Assembly: GCA_032988165.1 (NCBI GenBank) | Contig: JANTQF010000035.1 | Location: 62,001 to 126,000, forward strand | Source of the DNA: Emmonsiellopsis sp. PD_33 | Lineage: Eukaryota > Ascomycota > Eurotiomycetes > Onygenales > Ajellomycetaceae | Length of the DNA stretch: 64,000 nt | Direction: 5' to 3' | Shown: in pieces, positions 1 through 12,627 of the stretch | How the letters are laid out: each line of letters starts with the position of its first letter | Position numbering within the stretch: the stretch's first letter is position 1 | Program-made: the position numbers and the translations under genes | The notes under the pieces: generated by a model | The model's input: the letters and a program-made list of their open reading frames with translations, nothing else | Database searches by the model: none | What the model was told of the DNA's origin: nothing

Positions 1-3000
1 TGAGGAGAGAGAAGATGCGGATGACGGGGGGCCGAATGTGTGAGGGAAATGAAACGGGAGAAGAGGCTTTTGGAAAAGGGGGGTTTGTGAGACTGAGGAG
101 TTATTTACTAGTTAGCCGAACGAGGGGCAAGGGTGGTTGTCATGTTGCAGCCACAGTTGTGCGGATATCCACTCCGTGCTGACTCGGGATCTGGTCACCG
201 GCTTGAGGCTGAACCTAGAGTCCTTGTCTGGGTTGTCTCCATCCACTGCCGAAGACTGGGCCCGAAGTAGAGCGGGCACATGTTATACAGGGGAATGTTA
301 CTGACTCGATCAAAATGCTTGGTGCTGCATGAGCAGCAATTATTAATATATAGCGTTGCATTATGCATCTGGAGGTTATGTTACATGCTGGGTTTGTCCT
401 TTTTACTCGTACGTATAGTACTATCTATACATGTTGGTTGTAACATATTCGTTGGGTCCTTCTCACTTTTAGACGACGAGAAACTGAGAGGATTGCATAA
501 TATTTATGTTTTGATGGTATTCTTTTATACATGTGCTTCAATAATGAAGAACACAGATGCCTTCCTGGTAATAGCACTGCTGATAGCAATGAGAGGGAGA
601 CTGGACTGAGCATCCCCTCATGCGCTGCTGTGATAGACAAGTATTTTACATGAACCCAAGGACTTGGGTATCTCTCCAATGTTGCTGGGCTGTTTCTAGC
701 CTCCATAGTTATTAGGCCCTTCCAACCATGAACTAAAAGTATTGGCTTCATAGCTTCAATATCCAATTCAGGGGCAGCGGACCCCCTATTTAATTGATGC
801 CCACTATTGAGCTGATTCCGGGGTAGACGAGTATTTCTAGACATCAGTCTAAAACTACTATGTCCTAGAAAAGGTGAGGCCATATCCTTGACAATGGAAA
901 TAGAGAAGAAGAAAAGACCTCGAACACACACATGAGGGAAAGGAGGAAAGAAAAGAGTAATGGTTGATTCTGAAACTTTGGAAAGTCAATTAATAAAAGT
1001 AGCATAAAAAGCAGGTTTGGTAAACAGGGTGTTTTCCCCGTTCACGGCAAGGGAGCAATGGCTTGTGTACCCACCTAAATTCCCACAAGAGCTCCTCCCG
1101 AAGGGGGGTGGGTTTCACAATATCCCTTCAATTTTAGTGGGATTGAACTGTTCCTAGTTGCGTGAGGTTTCCGATTCATAGAGCTGTCGCGTGTTGTTAT
1201 TTATGAGGTGTTCAGACCGCACTGCGAACAGGCTTCGTCACGTAGTAATTATCATGGATTCGCAAGATCAAGCACAATATATGTTTTGGGCAACTCGGAT
1301 CAGCATGGAGCATGCTCCATAGAGGTTTCTTTGGATTGTTGGCCGTACATGTTGCTGAAGGGTTCATCCAAGCTATGTTGAATACTATCTTGCTGAGACA
1401 GTGTCTATCAATTATGTTAGCTACTGTCAACTCACCAGGTGGGATATGGAGTACTGTACAACATATATTTCCTGCTTCAGGTTGGGCTGGCAGTTAAATG
1501 GGGAGATTCATCCATACTGGAATACTTTGATAAAGATTCGAGCAAATGAGGAAGAGGAGGAGCAGATGACAGAAAGTAAGATCTCTTGATCCTAGGCGAA
1601 CTGGGTTGGGGGTTGGCGGCGTTTCCCTTCTGGGCTGTATAAAGATGTAAACAAACACATCAATATCAAGCTTACAGTCAAGCAACTGTATCCCCCCCCC
1701 CATATAACCTCTAGTTAGTTAGAATAAAAATTAAAAGTTAAAAATGAAAAGCTGGCTGGCAAGGACAGCAAGGAATGTCCTGCGACGGAACCAAACACTT
1801 GCATTCCGGACTCGAAACTAACGACAATAACAACCACAGTACCGGAATACTTCTGCATCCCATGTCGTCCCAGACATAAACAACTCATATGGGCAATTGG
1901 CCTGAAAAGAAAAGATGCCATACATACATACAATGAACTCTTCTATTGACAGGCAATGCTGCCTTCCAACAAGCGGTCCCCTGATAGAGCTTTCATCCGG
2001 GGGGGAGGTTCACTCTTGGAGTCTCGTTGGTTCCTAGGCACACCTCCTTTGGACGACGGGCAGGACACTAATGCACGACATTGAAAAGGGCTGAAAATAA
2101 GCCGCAATATGCGCTGACTCTGCTGGCTGCTGCTGCTGCTGCCTGTTGTGTATATGGACTGGGGATTGCATTTCTCATATGCGTGCCATATGTTTCTGGA
2201 TTCCTGTGGGGGGTTTTCTTGCTATTCTTGCCTGGAGGCCGTTGATCCTTGTCCCTATCCAACTGCCTGCAATACATAGCTATGGTAACTTGACTCTGAA
2301 CTGCGGGATTTCGGCATATCTTACCAATAAGGGTATATACCTCATAGACGACAATACATACAGGCTTTCATGACCTGGCTTGGAAATCAGAAGAACATTA
2401 GTAAAGGAAAGGGGTCTGTAACTAATTGCTGACTATACATATGTAAATAAGTATGTAAGTAAGTAGCTGTCAGTCAAGAATTACCCTCGCCATCATTTTT
2501 GCGCTGCTTAACTAACTCTCTTTACCTTCCCCCTTTTCTTTTCCCTCACCGCAACCTCACCCGACAACCGGAAACTCCATCTTGCGAACCCGTCGGCCGA
2601 ACATAATTATTACCACCCAGATAAACACCCAATAGAGAGTTCCGGAACGCGGATACCCGGAGCAGCTATGTACCCATACAACTCAAAGTTAACAAGGGAA
2701 CTCGGGGAAGGTGGAATAAAAAGGGGGAAATTTTTGTGGGGAGGATAGGATAGGGGGTAAGCTTGAGTGATCGCAAGCTGCTTGCTTTGCCAGATACAGC
2801 GCCCATACACGGAAGTGACGTTGTTACACGGGAGAAAACGTTGATTGACTGTATGGGTAATACAATACATAGTTATCGTGGATACATCCTGTCAATCACT
2901 TGTTACAGAATTGTGGGCTCTAAGGAGTTTCAACTATTTTAACGGGTGGCGAAATTTGTAGGAGAAGCTCAGGGCGTGGGGAGCTATGTAGTTAACCATT

Positions 3001-6000
3001 AAGCTAGCTAGCTAGTAGCTATCTTACCCAAGGTTAGCTATCTATAGTGTCTAGTTTTGTAGAATGTGTAGAGCTAGGAGCTTTTTACTGTGATTTTTTT
3101 TATGGTAGGTTTCGGATCCGAAAGGGGATATTATTGTCAAAGCTATTCGGGGCTTGGACTGTGTTTTACTGTGCGCGTAGTAAAGTATTTTCATAGGCAT
3201 AGTATCTGATTTACAGGCGCGGAGAGGGGATAGACGGGTGAACTACCAGCTTTGAAGGGTATATACAGGAATGCATAAATGGGAGGGTCGGAAAGGGGGG
3301 TCCAGGTGATCAAGTTCGAGGATTCTCCCTGAAAGAAAAACGAGAAGTCCGCCGCGAACATTTTGAGCCTCCCACTGAGATTTAGTGATAAGCCACATGT
3401 GATAGAATAATGAACCAACTATCAAAGAAAATAACTCAAAGAGGTCAGCTCGAGGAGGAATAGGCACCTGCATGCATATACGAAGGATGCGCAGATATCT
3501 ACGGCTCTTTTCGATTCGGCTGCGGCGGCATGAGGCGCATATATTCTCCTAGAGATATCACAGTTCATGGATGCCTTGTCTGTCTGTACATGTACATATA
3601 GACTCTTATGTATGTCCATGCTCCGGGGAACAAGGGAAGCTTTACCCTCCACCCCCGGAGCTATCAAGGTAATTCCAATTCGATAATTGATTGTTCAAGA
3701 CCAAATTGTGGCTTTCAGCCTTGTACCACAGATCGTATATGCATGGCATGGTACATGGCCTTTCGCCGTTCGATTCCGTACGGGAACTTGCATGAGATGA
3801 CTTCTTTAAGGCTGAGGTTTCTGCTCCTATGGTTGGAAAGGGGAGCTGAAAAGCGCTCTTTCAACCTGTGGTGTGCGATGTGCTGCAGATGGTGCATACA
3901 TACACGCGGCGCGGTTAGGTAATTTCGACGGAACGTCCGTGAAGCTTTCATGCTTGAGGCGCATGGATGGACGAAATATTGTCTGACAACAGTTCGTATT
4001 GAGTGCATACCATGGTACTCAATGGCGTCATATCACAGAATAATAACGGACAAAAGAGAGAGAGGAGGGGATGGAATGCTGAGAGCGGAAAATAAAACGA
4101 CGCGCAGATTTATGCAAGGAATATCCTGAACTGTTTTCTGAAGAGGGCAAGCATCAATGTGGAGAGCAACCCGGGGGCGAGCGGATGGGAGCACAAGGGG
4201 ACTGAGCACCCGCCAAGCGCGGAGAAATGGTTGGCAATGGGGTGGGTCACCGACTCACCGTGGGTGGGATGATCTCAAACTTGCCAACAAAGCAGGATTG
4301 GCAAAAAAGTAAAAAATAAAGGCAAAGGAATAATAGACAAAGCGTGATATTACGGGAGTCACATCAACTGCTTGCTGCAATCCATCTGCAGGATGCCGCT
4401 CAGGACCCTTAATCAGCGACGAAGATAGGCTGAAGCGATGTAACTAGGAGCCTCTCATACCTTGCACACCATGATAGATCATGAGAGAGTGCTATACATG
4501 AAGGTCAACATAGCGCGGAGGACGCAGCCACCATGTCTTGCGTGCATGATTAAGCGGGGTTGTCAAGATGGGGTCAAACTGATAAGACATGCCCCGGGCG
4601 AGGCATGATGGAGCGGAAGGGGGTTTGGGGAAGGGATTGAGGGGTAGAGCACTTTTCTCCGCAAGTATGCCATGCCTGCAGAGAGGGGAGGATGGATGCC
4701 CGCAGCAATAGCCTATGTGGGCGAAGGAATGGATGCATGGAGGTGTGATAAGAAGCTATTATGAGCTAAATAGGGATTGCTGGTATTATTATTTGGTCAG
4801 CCGTGATATTATTTTACTTTCTAGCGGGAAAAGCAAGCCTTGCCTATTTTTGTCTTGCCATACATAACATCACAGGAGTCGGCGTTCCCCTCCGGCGCCA
4901 TGGCGGTCAACTATTGATTCTTCCAGAAACCCCCCAGCCACACGACGCAAGAATGCAGCCAACCGACGGCCCTGGTCTGCCTGACTCACCGCTGACTGGT
5001 CTGATAATGCGGAGAAAGGGCTTGCGGGGGGCAGGGGACAGCAGCGGCAGCACATGGCTCCCCAGACCAGGCAGATTTGAACTGCATTTCTCGCATAACG
5101 CCTTCGTATTCCACCATTGGGGGGATTAATTGTGCATACTTCCATACAATACTGACCCAGGCGATATCTGCCCCGTTGCCTCCGCGTCTTGGTTGTCGTC
5201 GCCCTGTTCAGCTGATGCAGACAAACCAATGTAGCTAATTAATAGTGGTATTCCTAGACGGAAACAGCCCGCCCTCTGTACAGCCATATGGGGCGTCGGT
5301 TAGACATGGCTAGAGGTTTGTGTACGGGAATAGCAAGCATTCTGTGGAGCAAAAATATTGAAAGAATAATACAGACATTAACCAAAAATAATAACATTAG
5401 GAATTAGCAGAGTCAACAATGAAACCCGACGAGCACCGGGCACGGTATTAATAAGATTGGGGGGGGATTGACGCATGATGTCATCATGACCGCACCATGT
5501 ATTTCAACCAGTGAAAAATAAAAAAAAGGGCTGATTTCGGTTTCTGCTTTGCTGGGCAACACCGACGAGACGAGATCATCGTCTGTGCGATGTCCGCAGA
5601 AAGATAACTATCGGAAGCAGAGGAATGAATAAAAATTAGCTGCTGGTATTTTTTCCACTCTTCAGCAAAAACTGCTTCCAGCTTCCCTTCCCCGGGCCGG
5701 CTCCCCCTGTTCTTCCACAGTTCTAAATTTAACTGTATGTATGTCTCACAGGCGCAATGGGGTTGACCATGATTACTCCGCCCAAGCGGTGTTAATTGGC
5801 TTCTTTGGCTAATTGCGGACACCGTTGGCCTTTTTTAGTTCAAACAGCCCCAGGGCTAAACTTCGTTAACGAAACGAAGAAAAAAAAAATAAAGAGCCGA
5901 GCTTATCGTTATCGCGATGTGTGATTGGAAATGTAACATGTAATACGGTATGTATGTGTGTATGAAACAGCTGTGTATCGTTACACCCATACCATACACA

Positions 6001-7546
6001 GCACAACGCTATTGGCGGGGGAGCGGGCGTTTCCCTCCTCTTGTCAGCCCATTTCCCACCACACGCCATCCCTTGCCTTATTGCCTTGTGGACACATCCG
6101 TCTGCGTATGCTGCCTACGTATGCTTGTCCGGCGCATGTTGAACGGCTGTTTCGTCAGGGCGTGTTCCGATTGCCATGTCTTCTATTTCTCGTCGTGGGC
6201 GTCCACTTCTCGTCCGCCCACAAAGAGAGTGCTGTTGATTGTCCTCTGGACTGGGAGCTCCCTGCGGGACCCAGGAACCTAGTCCAAAACAAAATGTCAG
6301 GGCAAAAGATGACGCCCGGTAAATAACAAAGGATTCTGTTTTTGGGGTGCCAACCCCCTCCTGTCCTTTGGGTATTGGGGACGTCCATCTTCTCCACCAT
6401 CTTGTTCCCTACTACTCCATACGCAGTAAGAGTTTAGGCACTGGGGAGATCCAACAAAAAGAAGAACCACTGCTGATTGGTCATCTACAAAGAGAGCAAC
6501 ATCAGGTGAATGCGTTGAGATAGTCCCATTCGATGCAAGAAACGAGAAGAAGGGGACCAGAAAAGAACATCATAGGATCCTAGCTTCGCCTGAAATTCTA
6601 ATTATAAAAACGGCCAGAAATTCCCGGACATCTGGGTAACCAAGTTATGCCAAGCACCACTATCTGTGGCTGTCGGTAAGGCTGGGGGAACGAACGACAA
6701 CGACCAAACAAGAAAAGACTGGTGGCTGGGGGGCTGGAAGGACTCAGCAAGCAACAGCCTCCCATCATTGGGTATTCGGGGAAAGCATTGCGGAATTCAA
6801 GCCACATCTCTCGTTGAGCACCACAGGAGGCTGAGGTGGGCGGGGGGGTGGGGGTTGCTGCACCTTGCGGGGAGAATGTATGTATCAAGCCTCTGTTCCT
6901 TTATCTTACCATGCCAACTGGCAACAGTCAGCTGACTGCTAGTAAGGCTTGGGGAAAGGCTCCACCGCTGTTTTGTTTCCGAAAGTCAAAAGACAAAAGG
7001 GACTGTAATATTGGCGGGCATCACCGTCGTTTGGGCTTGCCTTTGCGAGCATCCTGTCCTTGGGAGCCTGAGAAGAAGAAGGTTTTATGCATCCCCGAAT
7101 GCGAAGCAGCCTGAACCTGGTCAAGGCGATTCGGCGGCGTACAATACCAAGAAGTCTGCCGGATCTCGATTACCCCCAAACCTCGGGATTCGATTGGTGA
7201 CAAGGGAAATATGGCGAGTGCTCACATCGGAACTTCCATTGAATAGTGTTGCCGCCTGGGGAACAAGACCTCAGCCTGGTTTTCAAGGCAGTGAAAATTA
7301 CAGTATGCACCTTTCGATCTTGGCTCCGGACTGACAAGAACAGCCAAAGCCCGCCGGAGCCCCTGGGGCATACATGAAACAACGGGGGCGGATTGTTGGG
7401 TTTTGATGACGAGATGATGGGCGGCCACCTTTCTGCGTTCATTGGAAAACCGGAGATCTGTACGGAGTATCCGTAACTCCATCATCATTGATCTATGGCG
7501 AAGATCATCGACACAGTAGCAGCGTAACTTTGAGATGGCAGACCAG
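1..7546. other. Gene-poor intergenic region at the left edge
   Basis: No reading frame here shows a recognisable domain, plausible fungal codon use or a convincing splice structure. The longest frames (for example 425-931 on minus, 5484-5822 on minus) look like chance openings. The first 120 bases are strongly purine-rich on the plus strand, so pyrimidine-rich on minus, as in fungal promoters; this would suit a gene transcribed leftward off the window, but that is inference. Base composition is ordinary, with many CpG, unlike the right half. Confidence 0.5.
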
Positions 7547-7597
7547 CATACACACACACATACACACACACATACACTCACATAGATAGATAGATAT
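7547..7597. repeat. CA and GATA microsatellite
   Basis: An interrupted ACACAC tract is followed by CATAGATAGATAGATA. It lies in the upstream region of the phospholipase C gene and explains the low-complexity Val/Cys translations on the minus strand. Confidence 0.9.
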
Positions 7598-9144
7598 ACC
7601 GTAAATAGGAGAGGTTAGGCTCTGGAAAATGAACACTGTCGTACGGAAGAACAAAATGCAATCAAAACCTAGGGGCGTCCCATCTCGGTGTGAAACGGCG
7701 GGTACGGTAACAATACGGCGGAGGCAGCATACGGTACGGTACGGTACGGGCAGACGGTACACACCGTATCCGCACTGCCGTATCGTGACGGTACCGAGCT
7801 GCACGACGACATCCGCATCGACAGAAATCATCCTGGATCCCATCACTAAAAGCACCCCATCCCTCCTCCAACCCGCCGCCTTTTCTTCTTCTTTTCCTCT
7901 TTGCTCTCTTCTTCTTCTCTTCTTTTTCATGTTGTACCGTTGTTTGACACAAGATACACTTGTGCGCTTTGCATCGCTCCTTACTCTGCTTTCTGCCGTA
8001 GCCTCTGCGTGTCGACCTCGCATGATTCACCCCTCCCGCGACCCTGCAGCAAACACCGCCAAAACAGCGCCTTGTCATCGCGATCGCCGAAACATCTAAC
8101 CCCTTTGACCTGACGAGAAACCCCCCGTCGATTCGCCTGCATAGCTCAAGTCCGTGTTCTGCATTGGCCTCTGCAGCCATTCGTTGACAACTGGCGCCCG
8201 CCGCTCTTCAGCGGACCCCAACCCTCGCTCCTAGTTTCGCCCTGCAATAATCGACTTTCCCCTCCGCAAGCTGTCTGACGAGGGATTGGTTGTAGAGGAG
8301 CGTGCTTGGGATCTGGCTGGATACTTTACGGGGACCGCAGCCACAGCCTTACTCTGAGCCAGCGACTAGATAAGAACCCGTAGGCGCCCCCTTTGCCTTA
8401 CCCTCTCCGTCACCCATCCATCTCCGCATCTTTTCTTTTTCCAGTCAAGACTCAGCCTGCTCATAAGTCGCCAAGCAGTTCAACGCTCCCGTCGTGATCT
8501 GCAAGCTCGATTGGATCCCTCTTGCCAGCCCGTCTTACCCTGCAGATCAACCGTCAACCAAACTGAACCCCCCGCCGCAAATCGGGAACAGCACAAGGAG
8601 TCAGCAGACAAGAAAGGAGCAAACTTTCTGAATCCAGAACTATAGGAGTACTGGCGAAGCGGGAACGACAAATATCCGTTAATATTTACCGACTACTATA
8701 GAGGGTGTGCTGCCTTGAGGCCCGTCATTTTCAGTTCTGCTTGTACCTAGCGCCCCGGCCCTAGGTCATCCGCAAACGCTCTCTGGAAGGGCTTCACGCA
8801 TTACATTGCAGGCCAATATGCATGTATCAAAATTCCAGCAAACGTGCTAGGGACACTTTTGCTACACGGCGCTCAATTGCAACACTCCTTCACACACCAG
8901 CCTATCGAAACGCTGCTTGCTTTGTTCGGAACCCCAAAAGGAGAACAAGGAAAAAGAAAAAGAAAACGCCACATCCACGGATTTGATCTTATAATAGCTC
9001 TCGACTATCGATCACCAAACATTTGCCCTAGGTGCCCACATTCCCGACAGTTCCAAAAGTTTGGCTCTGCCGAATATCAACGTCTATCAGTAGTCCCTGC
9101 AGGGTCGCGCGCATTTGGCCTGCATCCTATAACAGCCACCTGTA
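7598..9144 (+). promoter_or_regulatory. Upstream region and probable 5' leader of the phospholipase C gene
   Basis: Holds a short CGGTA tandem repeat at about 7728-7757. A long CT-rich tract at about 7855-7930 is of the kind often found just upstream of fungal transcription starts. An open frame (ATG at 8844, ending 9182) overlaps the phospholipase start in another frame, so it would be an overlapping uORF if that part is in the mature leader. No 5' leader intron can be fixed from sequence alone. Confidence 0.45.
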
Positions 9145-12100
9145 ATGGCGACTACTGGGTGGCCGTCCTCGCCCAATGTTAAAACCGGCTCAACTCCCCG
9201 CTCCAGATCCCCCCCTCCTCAACTCACCCGCCGCATTCCCCTCCAAGATGTCTTGTCTTCGCCCCTACTTAGTTCCTCTGCCCCCACTGCTTCGAGCTTC
9301 GGTCCTTCACGTACATCTTCAACGAATTCTAGCATCCCCACCCAACTCTCAAATGCTCCGAGCCCTAACACCTTTTCCTTGAATGGTTTTACTGATCCCC
9401 TGCGGGATCCCATCTTTTATAATACACTTAGCCCTTCGGTTGGGCTAGGTTCTCCTCTTCCTTTGGAACTCCCCGAGAGTGTTATGGCCCTTCCTACTCA
9501 GCCTTTTGGCGGCCAATCAAGCGATAGTGTTGGGAACAATTTCAACACCAACAATAAGGCGCCTGGACTGATGCGAAGATTATCCAGGGGAGCTGCAAAT
9601 AAACTTACCCGCCGAAGGCAATCAACATCACACCATGACAAGCGGGATAACAGTTCCGGCCCCGTCATTATGCGAAGGAGAAGTGACAGCAAAACTGGAA
9701 CCACACCTCGCGATAACTCATGGGATTCAAGTTATGATGAAGAGGTTGAAGCTTGCGATTCTTTTAGCACATGGTACAACCCTGAACCAAACAGCGTTAC
9801 CAATGGATATCGAATGTCTGTGACTAGCATGGATGGTGGCGTGGGCCCGAAGTTGGATTCCATATTGCAGCGCGGTTCGGTATTAACTAAAGTGAGCAAG
9901 GGTAAGATGAAGAAGCTGGCATTTTTTCTGGACCTTCACTCTGCCAAGGTCTACTGGGACCCGTCGAATCCTGCCAAAAAGCTTTACATCGACGATATCA
10001 AGCAGATACGGACTGGTCTGGATGCCCGTAATTACCGCGAAGAACATGAAGTTTCTGCTTCCCTTGAACATCTATGGTTTACCATTATTTTTGCCGACCC
10101 CGAACGATCTAAAAACAAACCTATCAAAACCATGCATATCATTGCACCCGATACCTCCACTTTTGAGTTATGGACGAACACCTTAGAAGGAATCTCGAGA
10201 TATAGGATCGGCCTCATGGCCGGTTTGGCCGGATTCGGCCAGAGCGACAACGTTCTCAAGGCCCACTGGCAACGTGAAATGTCTAGGCGGACCCTAGATA
10301 CAGGGGAAGAGTCCCTTGATCGTCTTGCCATTGAGAATCTTTGCCAAAGCCTTCATATAAATTGTTCGAAAACCATGCTACGAGTTCAGTTCGCGAAGGC
10401 CGATAAAGATCGGACTGGCAGATTAGATTTCGCCCAGTTCAAGGACTTCCTGCAACGTTTGAAGGATCGCAAGGATATTAAAGAAATATTCCGAGCTGTT
10501 GCAAAGGACCCTACTCAGGGCATAACGTTGGAAGAGTTTCTTCATTTTCTGCGCGAAACCCAATGCGAAGATGTGGAAGACAGTAAAAATTACTGGTCTT
10601 CGACATTTGAGTGGTTTGCTCGCGGCTCAAAACAGCGACCTTCAGACCCGCAAAGCCCTTCGCCTACCCGAATGAACATTGATGCGTTTTCTTCTTTCTT
10701 GATGTCTTCAAAGAATGGCATCTATCCAACACGCTTCTCAGCCCCGAAATTCGACCGACCTCTGAATGAATATTTCATCTCAAGCTCCCATAACACTTAC
10801 CTGTTGGGAAGACAATTCGCCGGGGCCTCTAGCACGGAAGCCTATATCACTGCTCTACAAAATGGATGCCGTTGCGTGGAAATCGACTGCTGGGATGGCG
10901 CCGATGGGCGCCCACAGGTCTCCCATGGCCACACCATGACTAGTAGTGTCTTGTTCGCGGACTGCATCACTGTTATCAATCGATATGCTTTCCAGGCCTC
11001 TGAGTTTCCGTTGATACTTTCCCTCGAGGTTCACTGTTCACCGGTCCAACAGCTGGCGATGGTAGAGATCATGAAAGACACCTTTGGCGAGCAGCTTCTT
11101 CTCCAACCCTTGCTCACAAATTGCCCGATATTACCGTGTCCGGATGACCTAAAGCGTCGCATTCTAGTGAAGGTCAAAACTGCGGATGAACTAGAGGAAC
11201 CCTATACGTCATCTACGACCGCATTTACCGGCCGCAAACGTAGCTCCAGTTCTCCCTTTGTACGTGCTACTGTTCCGGAAGGAGCCAGCTTATCGATACC
11301 GTCCCCTCCAGCAAGCTATAAAATGGAGACGAATAGCTTTCCATACCCATCCGGCGGACGATCACTCACGACTACAAGCATAAGCAGTGCCTCCGAGGAC
11401 AGCGATGCAGCCCAGGGGTTAACGTCATCAAGGAAGGAAAAGAAGAAGCAAAAAAGTCGGATCACCAGAGAGCTTGCTGATCTAGGAGTATACACCCGAG
11501 GTTATAAATGGCATAGTTTCAGCTCTGCAGAAAGCAAGAAGTTTAACCATGTATACTCCTTCGCCGAGAGGTCTTTTGAACAAATTTGTCGAGATTCTGA
11601 AAACAAAATGCTTCTTGAAGCCCATAACAAATCCTTTATCACCCGCGTCTACCCTTCGGGATTCCGCCTACGTTCGTCCAACTTCGACCCAAATATCTTT
11701 TGGAGGAGAGGCGTCCAGATGGTAGCATTGAACTGGCAGACATACGACGTTGGTATGCAAATGAACCAGGCAATGTTTGCCGCTGGTACCGACCAAACAG
11801 GTTATGTTCTCAAACCAGATAGCCTACGAACCTCTCCCTCTCCAAGGAGCCTTGCCCTGAGTGTCGATGGCAAGCCAAAGGTTGAACGGAAGCTTGTTAG
11901 ATTCTCGGTAGATATTATATCTGCTCAGCAACTCCCCCGGCTGCAGGGCATGGGACCTGATGACAACATCAATCCCTATATCGAAATTGAGATGTTCTGC
12001 GCAGATGATAAAAAGAAGGGCGTCGCATTTGGTGAAGGAGGCGTTAATACCTCTGCTCGCAACGGCATGTCTGGTATCGGCCATCCTCATCGTCGTCGGA

Positions 12101-12627
12101 CAAAGATCGAACAAAAGAATGGCTACAACCCAGTGTTTAATGATCGATTCAAGCTGTCCCTAGAGACCAAGTATCCCGACCTTGTCTTTGTTCGCTGGGT
12201 TGTCCGCAATTCCCCCGACGGCCGAAGTTTTGGAGGCAACAATAGTGTGCAACTCGCCACATTCACCGCAAAACTCAGTAGTCTCTCTCAAGGGTACCGA
12301 TACCTACCTCTTTACGATGGGAGTGGTGATCAATACCTCTTTTCGACCCTCTTCTGCAAAATCACCAAATTTGACCCTGTCGCAACTCAACGTGCTGACC
12401 TCGATGAATTGAGGACAGATCGGATAGGAATTTTCCGGCAGATTGGACAGACTGTATTCAAGCGTGCAATGTCAACTGAGAGAGACAAGGAATTCTTAAA
12501 GGACAATGACCGCGAGCAAGAAAAGGGGAAAGATATTACACGAACAACGGACGAGCCCCAATCCCGAACAAGGGACGCTTCTTCTTTGACTCGAGCCCCG
12601 TCCATGCCCCTTCCATCTCCAGCCTAG
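9145..12627 (+). CDS. plcA: Phosphoinositide-specific phospholipase C (PlcA/PLC1-type, delta-like)
   Basis: Intact 1160-residue protein that hydrolyses phosphatidylinositol 4,5-bisphosphate to inositol trisphosphate and diacylglycerol at membranes. Order of parts: Ser/Pro-rich N-terminus (1-230), PH domain (about 236-355), EF-hand region with one good loop at 420-431 (D420, D422, T424, D428; position 12 is Gln), X catalytic box (about 537-690), a long Ser/Lys-rich X-Y linker (about 690-772), Y box (776-892) and C2 domain (about 915-1060), then a charged tail. Catalytic residues have the same spacing as in mammalian PLC-delta: H549 in SSSHNTYL and H594 in SHGHT, with Ca ligands N550, E579, D581 and E628. 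Uninterrupted by introns. The first in-frame Met is taken as start. Nothing is missing, so it is probably functional. Confidence 0.97.
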   Translation: MATTGWPSSPNVKTGSTPRSRSPPPQLTRRIPLQDVLSSPLLSSSAPTASSFGPSRTSSTNSSIPTQLSNAPSPNTFSLNGFTDPLRDPIFYNTLSPSVGLGSPLPLELPESVMALPTQPFGGQSSDSVGNNFNTNNKAPGLMRRLSRGAANKLTRRRQSTSHHDKRDNSSGPVIMRRRSDSKTGTTPRDNSWDSSYDEEVEACDSFSTWYNPEPNSVTNGYRMSVTSMDGGVGPKLDSILQRGSVLTKVSKGKMKKLAFFLDLHSAKVYWDPSNPAKKLYIDDIKQIRTGLDARNYREEHEVSASLEHLWFTIIFADPERSKNKPIKTMHIIAPDTSTFELWTNTLEGISRYRIGLMAGLAGFGQSDNVLKAHWQREMSRRTLDTGEESLDRLAIENLCQSLHINCSKTMLRVQFAKADKDRTGRLDFAQFKDFLQRLKDRKDIKEIFRAVAKDPTQGITLEEFLHFLRETQCEDVEDSKNYWSSTFEWFARGSKQRPSDPQSPSPTRMNIDAFSSFLMSSKNGIYPTRFSAPKFDRPLNEYFISSSHNTYLLGRQFAGASSTEAYITALQNGCRCVEIDCWDGADGRPQVSHGHTMTSSVLFADCITVINRYAFQASEFPLILSLEVHCSPVQQLAMVEIMKDTFGEQLLLQPLLTNCPILPCPDDLKRRILVKVKTADELEEPYTSSTTAFTGRKRSSSSPFVRATVPEGASLSIPSPPASYKMETNSFPYPSGGRSLTTTSISSASEDSDAAQGLTSSRKEKKKQKSRITRELADLGVYTRGYKWHSFSSAESKKFNHVYSFAERSFEQICRDSENKMLLEAHNKSFITRVYPSGFRLRSSNFDPNIFWRRGVQMVALNWQTYDVGMQMNQAMFAAGTDQTGYVLKPDSLRTSPSPRSLALSVDGKPKVERKLVRFSVDIISAQQLPRLQGMGPDDNINPYIEIEMFCADDKKKGVAFGEGGVNTSARNGMSGIGHPHRRRTKIEQKNGYNPVFNDRFKLSLETKYPDLVFVRWVVRNSPDGRSFGGNNSVQLATFTAKLSSLSQGYRYLPLYDGSGDQYLFSTLFCKITKFDPVATQRADLDELRTDRIGIFRQIGQTVFKRAMSTERDKEFLKDNDREQEKGKDITRTTDEPQSRTRDASSLTRAPSMPLPSPA

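Noticed and set aside
425..931. 168-codon frame on minus
   Set aside because: No domain, no codon bias, no intron signals; frames of this size occur by chance in GC-balanced DNA.
7505..8180. Overlapping frames of 156-172 codons on both strands
   Set aside because: Built from microsatellite and CT-rich promoter DNA; low-complexity translations such as CVCVCVC and KKKRRRR.
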